Assembly: GCA_026932235.1 (NCBI GenBank)
Contig: JAIXKR010000003.1
Location: 1 to 64,000 of the forward strand
Length of the DNA stretch: 64,000 nt
Reading direction: 5' to 3'
Source: Burkholderiales bacterium
Lineage (GTDB): Bacteria > Pseudomonadota > Gammaproteobacteria > Burkholderiales > Burkholderiaceae_C
Shown: in pieces, positions 24,962-33,678 of the stretch
How the letters are laid out: each line of letters starts with the position of its first letter
How positions within the stretch are numbered: the first letter of the stretch is position 1
Notes under the pieces: model-generated
What the model saw: the letters and a program-made list of their open reading frames with translations, nothing else
What the model was told of the DNA's origin: nothing
The model's database searches: none
Made by a program: the position numbers and the translations under genes

Positions 24962-27025
24962 ATGCCGCACGCCCTCCGCCACCCGCTGCTGTTGCCGATT
25001 CTGATCGTGGTCTGGCCCTGGCCGGCGCTGGCGGCGACGGCCGCACCGGGCGACGCCTGGGTCGCCCACGACCAGGTGCTGCGCCTGCCCACCGAGGGCC
25101 TGGACCTGCCGCCGCCGGGCGCGCTGCGCGCCTTCATCGGCAGCACCGAGGTCACGCCGATGCTGCGCCGCCCCGGCGGCGGCCTGCTGGAGCTGGCGCC
25201 GCGGGTCCTGCACTGGCCGGCCGGCGAACACCAGCTGGTGCTGCAGGACGCCCGCGACTGGCGCGAGATCGGCCGCTGGCCGCTGAAGGTGCGCACCGCC
25301 GCCGGCTTCGAGCGCAGCACGCTGCAGCCGCGCCTGCACCTGGGCGTGGACAGCCGCGCCGCCGAGCACCGCAGCGACGGCCAGGCGTTCTCGCCACGCG
25401 GCACCCATGCCGACGTCGCCACCCAGGCCGGCCTGGCCTGGAACGCGGCGCGCGAGGGCTGGCGCTTCGAGGCGGGCCTCAACGGCAGCGGCAACAGCCA
25501 CCGCGCCAAGACCCTGCGTCACGGCGAACTGGCCGATCGCGCGCCCAAGCTCGACCTGGCCGACTACCGCGTTGCCATCGCCCGCGGCGAGCCGGCGAGC
25601 TACCGCGCCGAACTCGGCCACCTCAGCGCGCGCAACCACCCGCTGCTGGCGCAGGACCTGTCGCGCCGCGGCCTGGCGCTGCACGGCAACCTGGGCGCCG
25701 GTGGCGAACTCGGCCTGTACCTGCTGAACGGCACGCAGATCGTCGGCTGGGACAACCTGCTCGGGCTGGAGGACTCCGAACACCGCGTGCAGATGCTGTC
25801 CTGGGGCCTGGAGCTGCTGCCCGAGCGCCCCGGCGGCCTGCGCGCCGACATCGCCCTGCTCGATGCCTCGCTGCTGCCGCGGCGCGACTTCAACGCCGGC
25901 CAGGTGCCCGATGCCGAGCACAGCCGCGGCCTGTCGCTGCGCGTGGGCGGACAGACGGCCGGTGGCCGGCTGCGCGGCGAACTGGCCTTTGCACGGTCGC
26001 GCTTCGTCAACCCCTACGACCCGCTGCTGGCGCTGGGCGGCGAGCTGAAGCCGGTGCGGGCGGTGACACGCAACGCCTACAGCGCCGAGCTGCACGCGGT
26101 GCTGCTGCAGCCGGCGGGCGAAACACCCGATGCGCCGTCGCTGGCGGTGCACCTGCGCCACGAGCAGGCGGCGCCGCTGTACCGCAGCCTGGCGGCGGCG
26201 GTGACGCCCGACCAGCGCCTGAGCCGTATCGGCGCGCAGTTCGGCTGGGCCGGTGCGGCGCTGGGACTGCAGTGGCAGCAGCGGGTCGACAACCTCGACC
26301 GCGTGGCGACGCTGCTGCGCACGCGCACCGACGACGGCATGGCCACGCTGAGCCTGCCGCTGCCGCGCTGGCTGGGTGCCAACGGCCCTTCGCCCTGGCC
26401 CAGCCTCAACCTGAGCCTGCAGCGCCTGCACCAGCGCGCGGCCAACCTGCCGCCGCCCGAGGCCTCGGGCTTTGCCGCCTCGCAGCGGCCCGACCAAGTC
26501 AATGGCGTGCAGCAGCTGCAGCTGGGCTGGGTGCTGCCCAAGGGCGCCTTCGGCTGGCAGGTTTCGCGCACCACGCTCGACAACCGCCAGCCCGGCCGCG
26601 AACGGGCGGATGCGCGCAGCCTGGGCCAGACCTGGCAGCTGTCCTGGGCCTTCGACGAACGCTGGCAGGCTCAGGCCGGCCTGTCGCGCAGCCGCCAGCT
26701 GAACGTGGAGACGGACGTCACGCAGCGCATCGCCGGCGCCACGCTCGGCCTGGACTGGCGGCCCGACGAACGCTGGAGCTTCGGCGGCCAGGGATCGCTC
26801 AACCGTGGCCGCGATTCGACGGGCCTGGCGCGATCGCATTCCGCCGGCGTGCAGCTGCATGCCGGCCGGCGCTTCGACCTGCCGGGCATCGACAAGCCCT
26901 TGCCGGCACAGCTGACGCTGCGAGTGGCACACCAGACCGAGCGGCAGCGCGACGACCGCTTCGGCCTCGCCGTCGACTGGCGCGGCTGGTGGGTCGACAT
27001 CGGCCTGGCCGTGGGCTTCTTCTGA
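24962..27025 (+). CDS. outer-membrane beta-barrel protein
   Basis: 687 aa, ATG 24962. The signal peptide is MPHALRHPLLLPILIVVWPW then PALAAT. Residues about 25-110 form a small N-terminal domain. From about 115 to the end, alternating polar/hydrophobic strands with aromatic girdles (LGLYLLNGTQIVGWDNLLGL, LTLRVAHQTERQRDD) indicate a large barrel, and the protein ends in Phe (WWVDIGLAVGFF), the usual outer-membrane insertion signal. There is no TonB box or plug domain. No named family is recognised. It lies 13 bp before a secreted protein, so the two probably work together. Confidence 0.8.
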   Translation: MPHALRHPLLLPILIVVWPWPALAATAAPGDAWVAHDQVLRLPTEGLDLPPPGALRAFIGSTEVTPMLRRPGGGLLELAPRVLHWPAGEHQLVLQDARDWREIGRWPLKVRTAAGFERSTLQPRLHLGVDSRAAEHRSDGQAFSPRGTHADVATQAGLAWNAAREGWRFEAGLNGSGNSHRAKTLRHGELADRAPKLDLADYRVAIARGEPASYRAELGHLSARNHPLLAQDLSRRGLALHGNLGAGGELGLYLLNGTQIVGWDNLLGLEDSEHRVQMLSWGLELLPERPGGLRADIALLDASLLPRRDFNAGQVPDAEHSRGLSLRVGGQTAGGRLRGELAFARSRFVNPYDPLLALGGELKPVRAVTRNAYSAELHAVLLQPAGETPDAPSLAVHLRHEQAAPLYRSLAAAVTPDQRLSRIGAQFGWAGAALGLQWQQRVDNLDRVATLLRTRTDDGMATLSLPLPRWLGANGPSPWPSLNLSLQRLHQRAANLPPPEASGFAASQRPDQVNGVQQLQLGWVLPKGAFGWQVSRTTLDNRQPGRERADARSLGQTWQLSWAFDERWQAQAGLSRSRQLNVETDVTQRIAGATLGLDWRPDERWSFGGQGSLNRGRDSTGLARSHSAGVQLHAGRRFDLPGIDKPLPAQLTLRVAHQTERQRDDRFGLAVDWRGWWVDIGLAVGFF

Positions 27026-27038
27026 ACCGGGGGTGGCA

Positions 27039-28355
27039 ATGCCTGGCTCGACAACCGCATGGCTGAAGGGGATCGGCCGCGTCGTGGCAGCGACCGTCGG
27101 CCTGCTGGCCGCCACAGCGCCGGTGCAGGCCGTGGTCGGCGTCAACCCCTTCGGCGTCAACGTGCGCGCCTCGGGGCCGAGCACGGTCTTCCTGACCTTC
27201 CAGGGGCTGGACCCGGGCGAGCAGCCGGCCGAGGCCTTCTGGTGCGGCGAGCTGCGACCCGACCTGATGACCGCCAACCCGCAGCTGCAACAGCCGGTGG
27301 CGGTGCAGACCAGCAACCCCTGCGCACCGGGCACCGTCTACGGCCGGCTGCCGGCGGCGCTGGACCGCTCGCGCCCGAGCCGCAGCGGCGGCTTCGCCAA
27401 CCTGACCGACATCATGACCATCCCGGCCTCGGTGGCGCGGCGTGCCTTCCAGGATGCGCAGGACGGGCAGCATTCGGCCTTCTTCTACGTGCGCCGCTTC
27501 ACCGGCCCCGCCGGTGACCGCTGGGTGGTCGTGACCTGCCGCATGGGCGGCGGCGGCGCGCGCACGCCGCTGGCGCTGCACGAGGTGCGGCTGGGTTTCG
27601 ACGGCGAAGCTGGCCAGGCCACCGTGCTGACGCTGGCGCACGGCGATGCACTGCCGGCCTGGAGCGCGCTGCTGCGCTACAACGGCAGCGGCGTGCTGCG
27701 CGGCCGCTGGGAGCTGGCCCGCCCCGGCGACCCGGCGCCCGACGACGAGGACCTGCTCACCGCCGCCACGCTGCCGGTCGAGCGCCGCGTGCTGCAGCGG
27801 CGCTGGCAGCTGGTCGAACGCTTCGAGGTCTTTCTGCCGCCCACCGGCGAGCTGCGCCTGCCCGGGCCCGACCCGTCACGCGTACCGACCACGCTCGACG
27901 GCCCGCACCTGCTGCTGCTGCGCATCGAGGCCAGCGACGACAAGGAGGCGGCGTCGAATACCGGCGGCGGCCGCATCGTTGCCGCCGGCGGCGTGGCCGC
28001 CTTCCCGCTGCCGGTGCTGCGTTACCACGTGGGTGCCGCCGGCGCGCGCGACGCCGCCGCCGGCGATGCATCGATGAGCCTGCTGTTGCCCGCGCCGGGC
28101 GCCGAGGCGGCGCTGGACGGCCTGGAGCTGGCCTGGGTCGAGCCGGCCGCCGCCGCGCTGCTGCGCGTGGAGATCGAGGTCGACCGCCAGCCGGTTTGGG
28201 CGGCCTACGTGCTGCCGGCCGCCGGCCGCTACCAGCCGCCGCCCTGGGCCCTGCAGGGCCGCCAGGGCCAGACCCTGCGCTGGCGCGTGCTGGCGCTGGA
28301 CGACGAGGGGCGCAGCCGAGCAATCAGCGAGTGGCGCGCCCTGCTGCTGCGGTGA
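27039..28355 (+). CDS. secreted protein paired with the beta-barrel
   Basis: 438 aa, ATG 27039 with a purine-rich GGGGGTGG upstream. The signal peptide ends near TAPVQAVVG. Mature features are an early Cys pair (FWCGELRP and NPCAPG), a long beta-rich middle with RRVLQRRWQLVERFEVFLPP, and a C-terminal Ig/fibronectin-like unit (LELAWVEPAAAALLRVEIEV; GQTLRWRVLALDDEGRSRAI). No enzymatic motif is seen. It may be exported through, or bound to, the adjacent barrel. This is inferred from pairing only. Confidence 0.75.
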   Translation: MPGSTTAWLKGIGRVVAATVGLLAATAPVQAVVGVNPFGVNVRASGPSTVFLTFQGLDPGEQPAEAFWCGELRPDLMTANPQLQQPVAVQTSNPCAPGTVYGRLPAALDRSRPSRSGGFANLTDIMTIPASVARRAFQDAQDGQHSAFFYVRRFTGPAGDRWVVVTCRMGGGGARTPLALHEVRLGFDGEAGQATVLTLAHGDALPAWSALLRYNGSGVLRGRWELARPGDPAPDDEDLLTAATLPVERRVLQRRWQLVERFEVFLPPTGELRLPGPDPSRVPTTLDGPHLLLLRIEASDDKEAASNTGGGRIVAAGGVAAFPLPVLRYHVGAAGARDAAAGDASMSLLLPAPGAEAALDGLELAWVEPAAAALLRVEIEVDRQPVWAAYVLPAAGRYQPPPWALQGRQGQTLRWRVLALDDEGRSRAISEWRALLLR

Positions 28356-28393
28356 AGAACGCCGCGAATGGGCCCAATGACCAGGAGATGACG

Positions 28394-29226
28394 ATGAACT
28401 GGATCCTCAAGTCATTGCTCGGCAGCACGCTGAGTTTCGCCTTGCCGTTTGCGGCCGCACAACAGACGGAGCTGATCGGCGGCAGCGGTGGCGCGACCAG
28501 CTACAACCTGAGCTGCGCCAGCAACGAGCGCGTCAGCGGCACCGGGGCTTCACGGTCCTGCTGCCGGTCAGCCGTGCCGGCAGCGTGGCCGAGTGGACGG
28601 CACAGGCCTGCAACGCCAGCAACCAGTGCAGCCCGTGGGCGCCCTACGAGCGCTTCATCATCGTGCCGCCAGCGGGCAATCCGTCTGCACCACCGCACCA
28701 GGGCAGCGTCAGCTCGCGCGATGTGACCTTCAGCTGGAGCGTGCGCGGCTGCGCCAACTTTCCCGAGAAGGGCCGACGCTGCTCACTGACCACGCTGAAC
28801 CGTCTGTTCACGGTGACCGCCGGCCCGGCGCCGTCAGGAGCGACTTTCACCGAGCTGCTGCTGCCGACCTACCAGCATCCCCGCTGTACCAACTGCCATG
28901 GTGTCAACGCCAGCCCGTCGACGAAGCCGAATCACCATGTCGGCTCGACCTGCAGCACCTGCCACAGCCTGGGCGGCGCATCCAACTGGCACGCACCGCC
29001 GGCAACGATGGACTTCCGCAACAAGACAGCTGCCCAGATGTGCCAGATGACCAAGACGCTGAGCATCAACATCGCCAATCACCTGACGAACGACTCCCTC
29101 ATCCTGTGGGCCGTGAACAGCGGTGCGGTGCCCGGCTCTGCACTGCCGAAGGCGCCGCCCTCCAGCACCAGTGCCTGGCACGAGAGGGTCGAGGCCTGGC
29201 TGGCCGGTGGGCAGAACTGCAACTGA
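28394..29226 (+). pseudogene. diheme cytochrome c-like protein, frameshifted
   Basis: The start is ATG 28394, with AGGAG six bases upstream. The first frame gives a signal peptide (SLLGSTLSFALPFAAAQ) and a jacalin-like start (LIGGSGGATSYNLSCASNE), then loses sense after about 28540. The rest continues in another frame from about 28550 (GFTVLLPVSRAGSVAEWTAQ) to TGA 29226. That part holds two CXXCH heme motifs, CTNCH and CSTCH, in the setting LLPTYQHPRCTNCHG and CSTCHSLGGASNWHAPPA. This is like the cytochrome subunit annotated with isoquinoline 1-oxidoreductase. One indel or short deletion near 28540-28580 explains the break; a sequencing error is possible. An intact protein would be a periplasmic electron carrier. 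Confidence 0.7.
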
Positions 29227-29259
29227 CCGACGCCCCGCGGACCGGACGGGGTGCCCGCC

Positions 29260-29307
29260 ATGCAGATTGCGACGATCGGCATCGATCTGGCGAAGAACGT
29301 GTACTCG
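29260..29307 (+). mobile_element. IS110-family transposase, N-terminal scrap
   Basis: ATG 29260 begins MQIATIGIDLAKNVYS, the conserved N-terminus of IS110/IS1111 (DEDD) transposases with its catalytic Asp in GIDLAKNV. The similarity stops abruptly after about 15 codons, at about 29303. Confidence 0.7.
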
Positions 29308-29375
29308 AGGTCGACCGCAGCACCGCCTTTCGCTGGCGTCATCGACACCTGCGGTGCCCGGCCGAGATCAAGGAC
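29304..29375 (+). mobile_element. IS1595/ISXO2-type transposase scrap
   Basis: In the plus strand LEVDRSTAFRWRHRHL followed by CPAEIKD matches the helix-turn-helix region of IS1595-family transposases (usual form STAFRWRHRFL). It starts exactly where the IS110 scrap ends. No catalytic domain follows. Confidence 0.6.
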
Positions 29376-29387
29376 TTGGCGAAGCGC

Positions 29388-29441
29388 GGCCATGCCGCGC
29401 AGCTCGAGCGCGTCGAGCATGCGTTGACGAAGCGGTGTCAT
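29388..29441 (-). mobile_element. IS91-associated tyrosine recombinase, N-terminal scrap
   Basis: On the minus strand, from ATG 29441, MTPLRQRMLDALELRGMA is the usual N-terminus of the phage-integrase-like protein carried by IS91-family elements upstream of the Y2 transposase. It breaks off after 18 codons. The corresponding transposase remnant, in the same orientation, lies at 1-490. Confidence 0.6.
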
Positions 29442-29552
29442 CGTCCTCTCCCAGTCGATCGCGGGCACATGCCCGCACGATCGAGAGTGGAGAACAACGG
29501 CAGACGAGCCTCCGGCTGCGACACCCTCTACCGCGTCAGCGGTTTGGGACAA

Positions 29553-29568
29553 CTGTACGTACATACAG
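29553..29568 (+). promoter_or_regulatory. LexA-binding SOS box
   Basis: CTGTACGTACATACAG is a perfect match to the proteobacterial LexA operator CTGT-N8-ACAG. It lies just upstream of dnaE2, whose damage-inducible control by LexA is well established in this group. The first ATG of dnaE2 follows after one base, so the working start codon may be further downstream or the leader may be very short. Confidence 0.88.
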
Positions 29569-29569
29569 T

Positions 29570-32500
29570 ATGCTCGGTGCTTCCGCCGGTGCTTCCTCGT
29601 ATGGCAGCACGCCGTGCGCTGGAGTTCTCGCCTTGTCGCCGCCCTCGAGCCCCCGCCCGCCGCGCGCGGCGTTCGCGCTGCCGGGCTATGCCGAGCTCGC
29701 CTGTCGCAGCAACTTCAGCTTCCTCAGCGGGGCTTCGCATCCGGAGGAACTGGTGGCGCGTGCCAGGGCGCTGCGCTACGCGGCGCTGGCGATCACCGAC
29801 GAGTGCTCGCTCTCGGGGATCGTGCGTGCGCATGCGCAGGCGCGGCGATGCGGGCTGCCGCTCATCGTCGGCGCGACGATGCAGCTCGAGGCGCCGCAGG
29901 TCGCGGCCGGCGCTGATCGCCACGTCGAAGGCCGCGCCGCAGGTCGCGGACCCGGCGCGCGCCTGGTGCTGCTGGCACAGACGCGGCGCGGTTACGGCAA
30001 TCTGTCGCAATGGATCACAGTGGCGCGCCGGCGTGCGTCCAAGGGGCAGTACCGGGCGCTGGCCGCGGATCTGGAAGGCCAGGTGCCCGAGGCGCCGATG
30101 CTCGCCGGCCTGCCCGACTGCCTTGCGCTGCTGCTCACGTCGGCGGTGCTGGGGTCGCCGTCGTCACCGCCATCGGACGCGCCTTTCGAGGCCTTGTTCG
30201 CGCAGGCCGTCTGGCTGAAGACCTGGTTCGGCGCCGAGCGCTGCGCGCTTGCGCTGCCGCTGCTGCTGCGCGCGCACGATGCGCTGCTCGTCGATGCGGT
30301 GCAGCGCGTGGCCGCCTTCACCGGCCTGCGCATCGTCGCCGTGGGCGACGTGCTGATGCACGCACGCTCGCGCAAGCCGCTGCAGGACGTGCTCACCGCG
30401 ACGCGCCTGCGCCGCCCGGTGGCCGATTGCGGCCATGCGCTCGAGCCCAACGCCGAGGCGCACCTGCGCTCGCGCGCGCGGCTGGCCCGGCTGTACCGGC
30501 CCGAGTGGCTGCAGGCCACGCTCGAGCTCGCTGGGCAATGCCGCTTCTCGCTCGACGAGTTGCGCTACGAGTATCCGGACGAGATCGTCCCGGCTGGCCA
30601 TACGCCCACGAGCTGGCTGCGGCAGTTGACCGAGGAGGGCCTGCGGCGGCGCTATGCGCGGGATGCGGCGCCGTCTGCGGTGCGCGCCATCGTCGAGCAC
30701 GAGCTGGCGCTGATCGCGCAGCTGCGCTACGAGCCCTATTTCCTCACCGTGGCCGAGCTCGTGCACTGGGCGCGCGCGCAAGGCATCCTGTGCCAGGGGC
30801 GGGGCAGCGCGGCGAACTCGGCGGTGTGCTATGCGCTCGGCATCACCGAGGTCGATCCGGCGCGCATGTCGGTGCTGTTCGAGCGCTTCATCAGCGCCGA
30901 GCGCAACGAGCCGCCGGACATCGACATCGACTTCGAGCACCAGCGCCGCGAAGAGGTGATCCAGCATGTCTTCCGCAAGTACGGCCGCCATCGCGCGGCG
31001 CTCACCGCCGTCGCCGTCGCCTGGCGTCCGCGCTCGGCGCTGCGCGACGTCGGGCGTGCGCTGGGAATCGACCTCGACCGCGTCGACGCGGTCGCCAGGG
31101 CGCAGCACCGGTTCGTCGACGGCGGCCTCACGCCCGAATGCCTGCGCGAGCACGGTTTCGACCCCGAGGCGCCGCTGCCGCGGCTGTGGGTCGAGCTGAG
31201 CCGCACGCTGGTGGGCTTTCCGCGCCATCTCTCGCAGCATCCGGGCGGCTTCGTCATCGCGCGCGAGCAGATTGCGCGCCTGGTGCCGGTGGAGAACGCG
31301 GCCATGCCCGGGCGCAGCGTCATCCAGTGGGACAAGGACGACCTCGACGCGCTCGGGCTCATCAAGGTCGACCTGCTGGCGCTGGGCATGCTGAGCGCGA
31401 TCCGCCGCGCGCTGGGTTTCGTCGCCGCCAAGCTCGGGCGCCGCTCGTTCACGATGCAGGACGTTCCCGCCGAGGACGCGGCCACCTACGCGATGCTGTG
31501 CCGCGGCGACAGCGTGGGCGTGTTCCAGGTCGAGAGCCGCGCGCAGATGAGCATGCTGCCGCGGCTGCAGCCGCGCTGCTTCTACGATCTCGTGATCCAG
31601 GTCGCGATCGTGCGCCCGGGGCCGATCCAGGGCGGCATGGTGCATCCCTATCTGCGCCGCCGCCAGGGCCTGGAGGCCGAGGACTACCCGAGCGAGGAAG
31701 TGCGTCAGGCGCTCGCGCGCACGCTGGGCGTGCCGATCTTCCAGGAGCAGGTGATGCAGCTGGCGATGCTGGCGGCCGACTTCACGCCCGGTGAAGCTGA
31801 CCAGCTCCGCCGCGCGATGGCTGCGTGGAAGCGCAAGGGCGGGCTCGGCCCCTTCCACGAGCGGCTCGTCGGCCGCATGCGCGCCAAGGGCTACAGCGCC
31901 GAGTTCGCCGAGCGCATCTTCAAGCAGATCGAGGGCTTCGGCGAGTACGGCTTCCCGGAGAGCCACGCCGCCAGCTTCGCGCTGCTGGTCTACGTCAGCG
32001 CCTGGCTCAAGTGCCATCACCCCGACGCCTTCCTCGCCGCGCTGCTGAACAGCCAGCCGCTGGGTTTCTACGCGCCGGCGCAGCTCGTGCGCGACGCGCG
32101 CGCGCACGGCGTCGCCGTGCTGCCGGTCGACGTGACGTGCAGCGCGTGGGACAGCACGCTCGAGCCCGCGGCCGCGGCGGACGCCGCAGGGCAGGGCGCC
32201 GCCCTGCAGCCGGTGCGGCTGGGCCTGGGCCGCATCCACGGCCTCGCCGAGGACGCCGCGCAGCGCCTGCTCGCGGCCCGCGCGGAGGACGCCTTTGCCG
32301 GCGCCGAGGACCTGGCGCGACGTGCGCGGCTGGACGCGCATGCGCTCGGGCGGCTCGCCGCTGCCGGGGCGCTGGCGTCGCTGGCCGGCCACCGCCACCG
32401 TGCCGCCTGGGCGGTGGCCGGCGTCGACACGCGCGCCACGGTCTTGCTGCAGGCCACGCGCACGCACGAGGCGACGCCCGATCTCGCTGCGCCCGACACC

Positions 32501-32914
32501 GCGCAGGAACTGCTGGCCGACTACCGCAGCACCGGGCTGAGCCTTGGCCCGCACCCGCTGGCGCTGCTGCGCGCGCAACTCGGCGCCTTCGGCGTGCAGC
32601 CGGCGGCGGTGCTGCGCGACTACCCGAACGGGCGCCTCGCGCGCGCCAGCGGCCTGGTGACGCACCGCCAGCGCCCGGCCACGGCCGCGGGCGTCGTCTT
32701 CGTCACGCTCGAGGACGAGAGCGGCGTCGTCAACGTCATCTGCTGGCCGCAGCTCGTGCGCCGGCAGCGGCGTGCGCTGCTGGGAAGCCGGCTGCTCACG
32801 GTCTACGGCGTCTGGCAGCGCGAGGGCGAGGTGCGGCATCTGGTCGCACACCGGCTCGTCGACCACACGCCGCTGCTGCAAGGCCTGGACAGCCGCAGCC
32901 GCGACTTCCGTTAG
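29570..32914 (+). CDS. dnaE2: error-prone DNA polymerase III alpha subunit (DnaE2/ImuC)
   Basis: 1114 aa from ATG 29570; homologues start near the PGYAELACRSNFSFLSGASH block about 42 codons in, so the first 35-40 residues (Ser/Pro-rich) may not be translated. The N-terminal PHP domain is followed by the polymerase domain with CQGRGSAANSAVCYALGI and the catalytic acidic motif PDIDIDF at about 449-455. Then come the QHPGGFVIAR and FKQIEGFGEYGFPESHA blocks, an HhH region and the C-terminal OB fold (GLVTHRQRPATAAGVVFVTL). DnaE2 performs mutagenic translesion synthesis after DNA damage together with ImuA and ImuB. Those two genes normally precede dnaE2 but are absent here, replaced by IS scraps. 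Control is by the SOS box directly upstream. Confidence 0.93.
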   Translation: MLGASAGASSYGSTPCAGVLALSPPSSPRPPRAAFALPGYAELACRSNFSFLSGASHPEELVARARALRYAALAITDECSLSGIVRAHAQARRCGLPLIVGATMQLEAPQVAAGADRHVEGRAAGRGPGARLVLLAQTRRGYGNLSQWITVARRRASKGQYRALAADLEGQVPEAPMLAGLPDCLALLLTSAVLGSPSSPPSDAPFEALFAQAVWLKTWFGAERCALALPLLLRAHDALLVDAVQRVAAFTGLRIVAVGDVLMHARSRKPLQDVLTATRLRRPVADCGHALEPNAEAHLRSRARLARLYRPEWLQATLELAGQCRFSLDELRYEYPDEIVPAGHTPTSWLRQLTEEGLRRRYARDAAPSAVRAIVEHELALIAQLRYEPYFLTVAELVHWARAQGILCQGRGSAANSAVCYALGITEVDPARMSVLFERFISAERNEPPDIDIDFEHQRREEVIQHVFRKYGRHRAALTAVAVAWRPRSALRDVGRALGIDLDRVDAVARAQHRFVDGGLTPECLREHGFDPEAPLPRLWVELSRTLVGFPRHLSQHPGGFVIAREQIARLVPVENAAMPGRSVIQWDKDDLDALGLIKVDLLALGMLSAIRRALGFVAAKLGRRSFTMQDVPAEDAATYAMLCRGDSVGVFQVESRAQMSMLPRLQPRCFYDLVIQVAIVRPGPIQGGMVHPYLRRRQGLEAEDYPSEEVRQALARTLGVPIFQEQVMQLAMLAADFTPGEADQLRRAMAAWKRKGGLGPFHERLVGRMRAKGYSAEFAERIFKQIEGFGEYGFPESHAASFALLVYVSAWLKCHHPDAFLAALLNSQPLGFYAPAQLVRDARAHGVAVLPVDVTCSAWDSTLEPAAAADAAGQGAALQPVRLGLGRIHGLAEDAAQRLLAARAEDAFAGAEDLARRARLDAHALGRLAAAGALASLAGHRHRAAWAVAGVDTRATVLLQATRTHEATPDLAAPDTAQELLADYRSTGLSLGPHPLALLRAQLGAFGVQPAAVLRDYPNGRLARASGLVTHRQRPATAAGVVFVTLEDESGVVNVICWPQLVRRQRRALLGSRLLTVYGVWQREGEVRHLVAHRLVDHTPLLQGLDSRSRDFR

Positions 32915-32939
32915 GCCGGCGCAGGCCACAATGCGCGCC

Positions 32940-33641
32940 ATGGAGATCGCCATCGAGCACCTGCCCGCCTCGGGACGGCCCGAACAGCTCGTGCTGCTGC
33001 TGCACGGCTGGGCGCAGCAGGGGCGGGCGATGGCGCCGCTGGCTGCGGCGCTGAGGCGCGAGTTCCCGCAGGCCGCTTTGCTCGCGCCCGAGGCGCCGAC
33101 ACCGGTCGACGGTGGCCGGCGGGGCCGCATGTGGTATTCGATCGAAGGCCTGGAGCAGGACGCCGCGCTGTGGCGCGCGCGCGTGGCCGCGCAGCTGGAG
33201 CCGCTCGAACACTGGGTGCGCGCGCAACAGCAGCGCCTGTCCGTGCCCCCGGCTGCGACCTGCCTTGCGGGCTTTTCGCAGGGCGCGCTGCTGGCGCTCG
33301 AACTCGTCGCGCGGCACGACGGCATCGCCGGGCGCGTGCTCGCCTTCGGCAGCCGCTACTGCAGCTTGCCCGCGGCCGCACCGCGTTTCACGACGCTGCA
33401 CTTCCTGCACGGCAGGGAGGACGCGATCTTCACGCTCGCCGACGTGCAGCAGGCCTTCGAGCACCTGGCGCAGCGCCGCGGCGACGCCACGCTCGACGTC
33501 GCGCACGGGGTCGGCCACGAACTGCACCCGGCGCTGATCGAGTGCGCGCTGCAGCGCCTGCGCACCCACATCCCGCGCCGCACCTGGGAGGAGGCGCTGG
33601 GCGCCTTGCCCGTATGCCCCGAGGGTGGGGAAGTCCACTGA
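32940..33641 (+). CDS. alpha/beta hydrolase, YpfH/carboxylesterase type
   Basis: 233 aa from ATG 32940 (an in-frame ATG at 32931 adds three residues). Oxyanion motif LLLHGWAQQG near the N-terminus, nucleophile elbow GFSQGALLALEL, the acid in FLHGREDAIF and the catalytic His in GVGHELHPALIE. It belongs to the phospholipase/carboxylesterase family of small cytosolic esterases. No signal peptide. It starts 26 bp after dnaE2, followed closely by yaaA. Confidence 0.85.
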   Translation: MEIAIEHLPASGRPEQLVLLLHGWAQQGRAMAPLAAALRREFPQAALLAPEAPTPVDGGRRGRMWYSIEGLEQDAALWRARVAAQLEPLEHWVRAQQQRLSVPPAATCLAGFSQGALLALELVARHDGIAGRVLAFGSRYCSLPAAAPRFTTLHFLHGREDAIFTLADVQQAFEHLAQRRGDATLDVAHGVGHELHPALIECALQRLRTHIPRRTWEEALGALPVCPEGGEVH

Positions 33642-33678
33642 CCCGCGCCCGCCCATCATCCGCCTTTCGATCGTGCCG

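Noticed and set aside
28196-28393. Upstream extension of the cytochrome frame
   Set aside because: It overlaps the end of the secreted protein gene in another frame; ATG 28394 has the ribosome site and signal peptide.
30164-33325. 1053-codon minus-strand frame opposite dnaE2
   Set aside because: Antisense to the conserved DnaE2 motifs, with Arg/Gln/His-rich shadow composition and no family resemblance.
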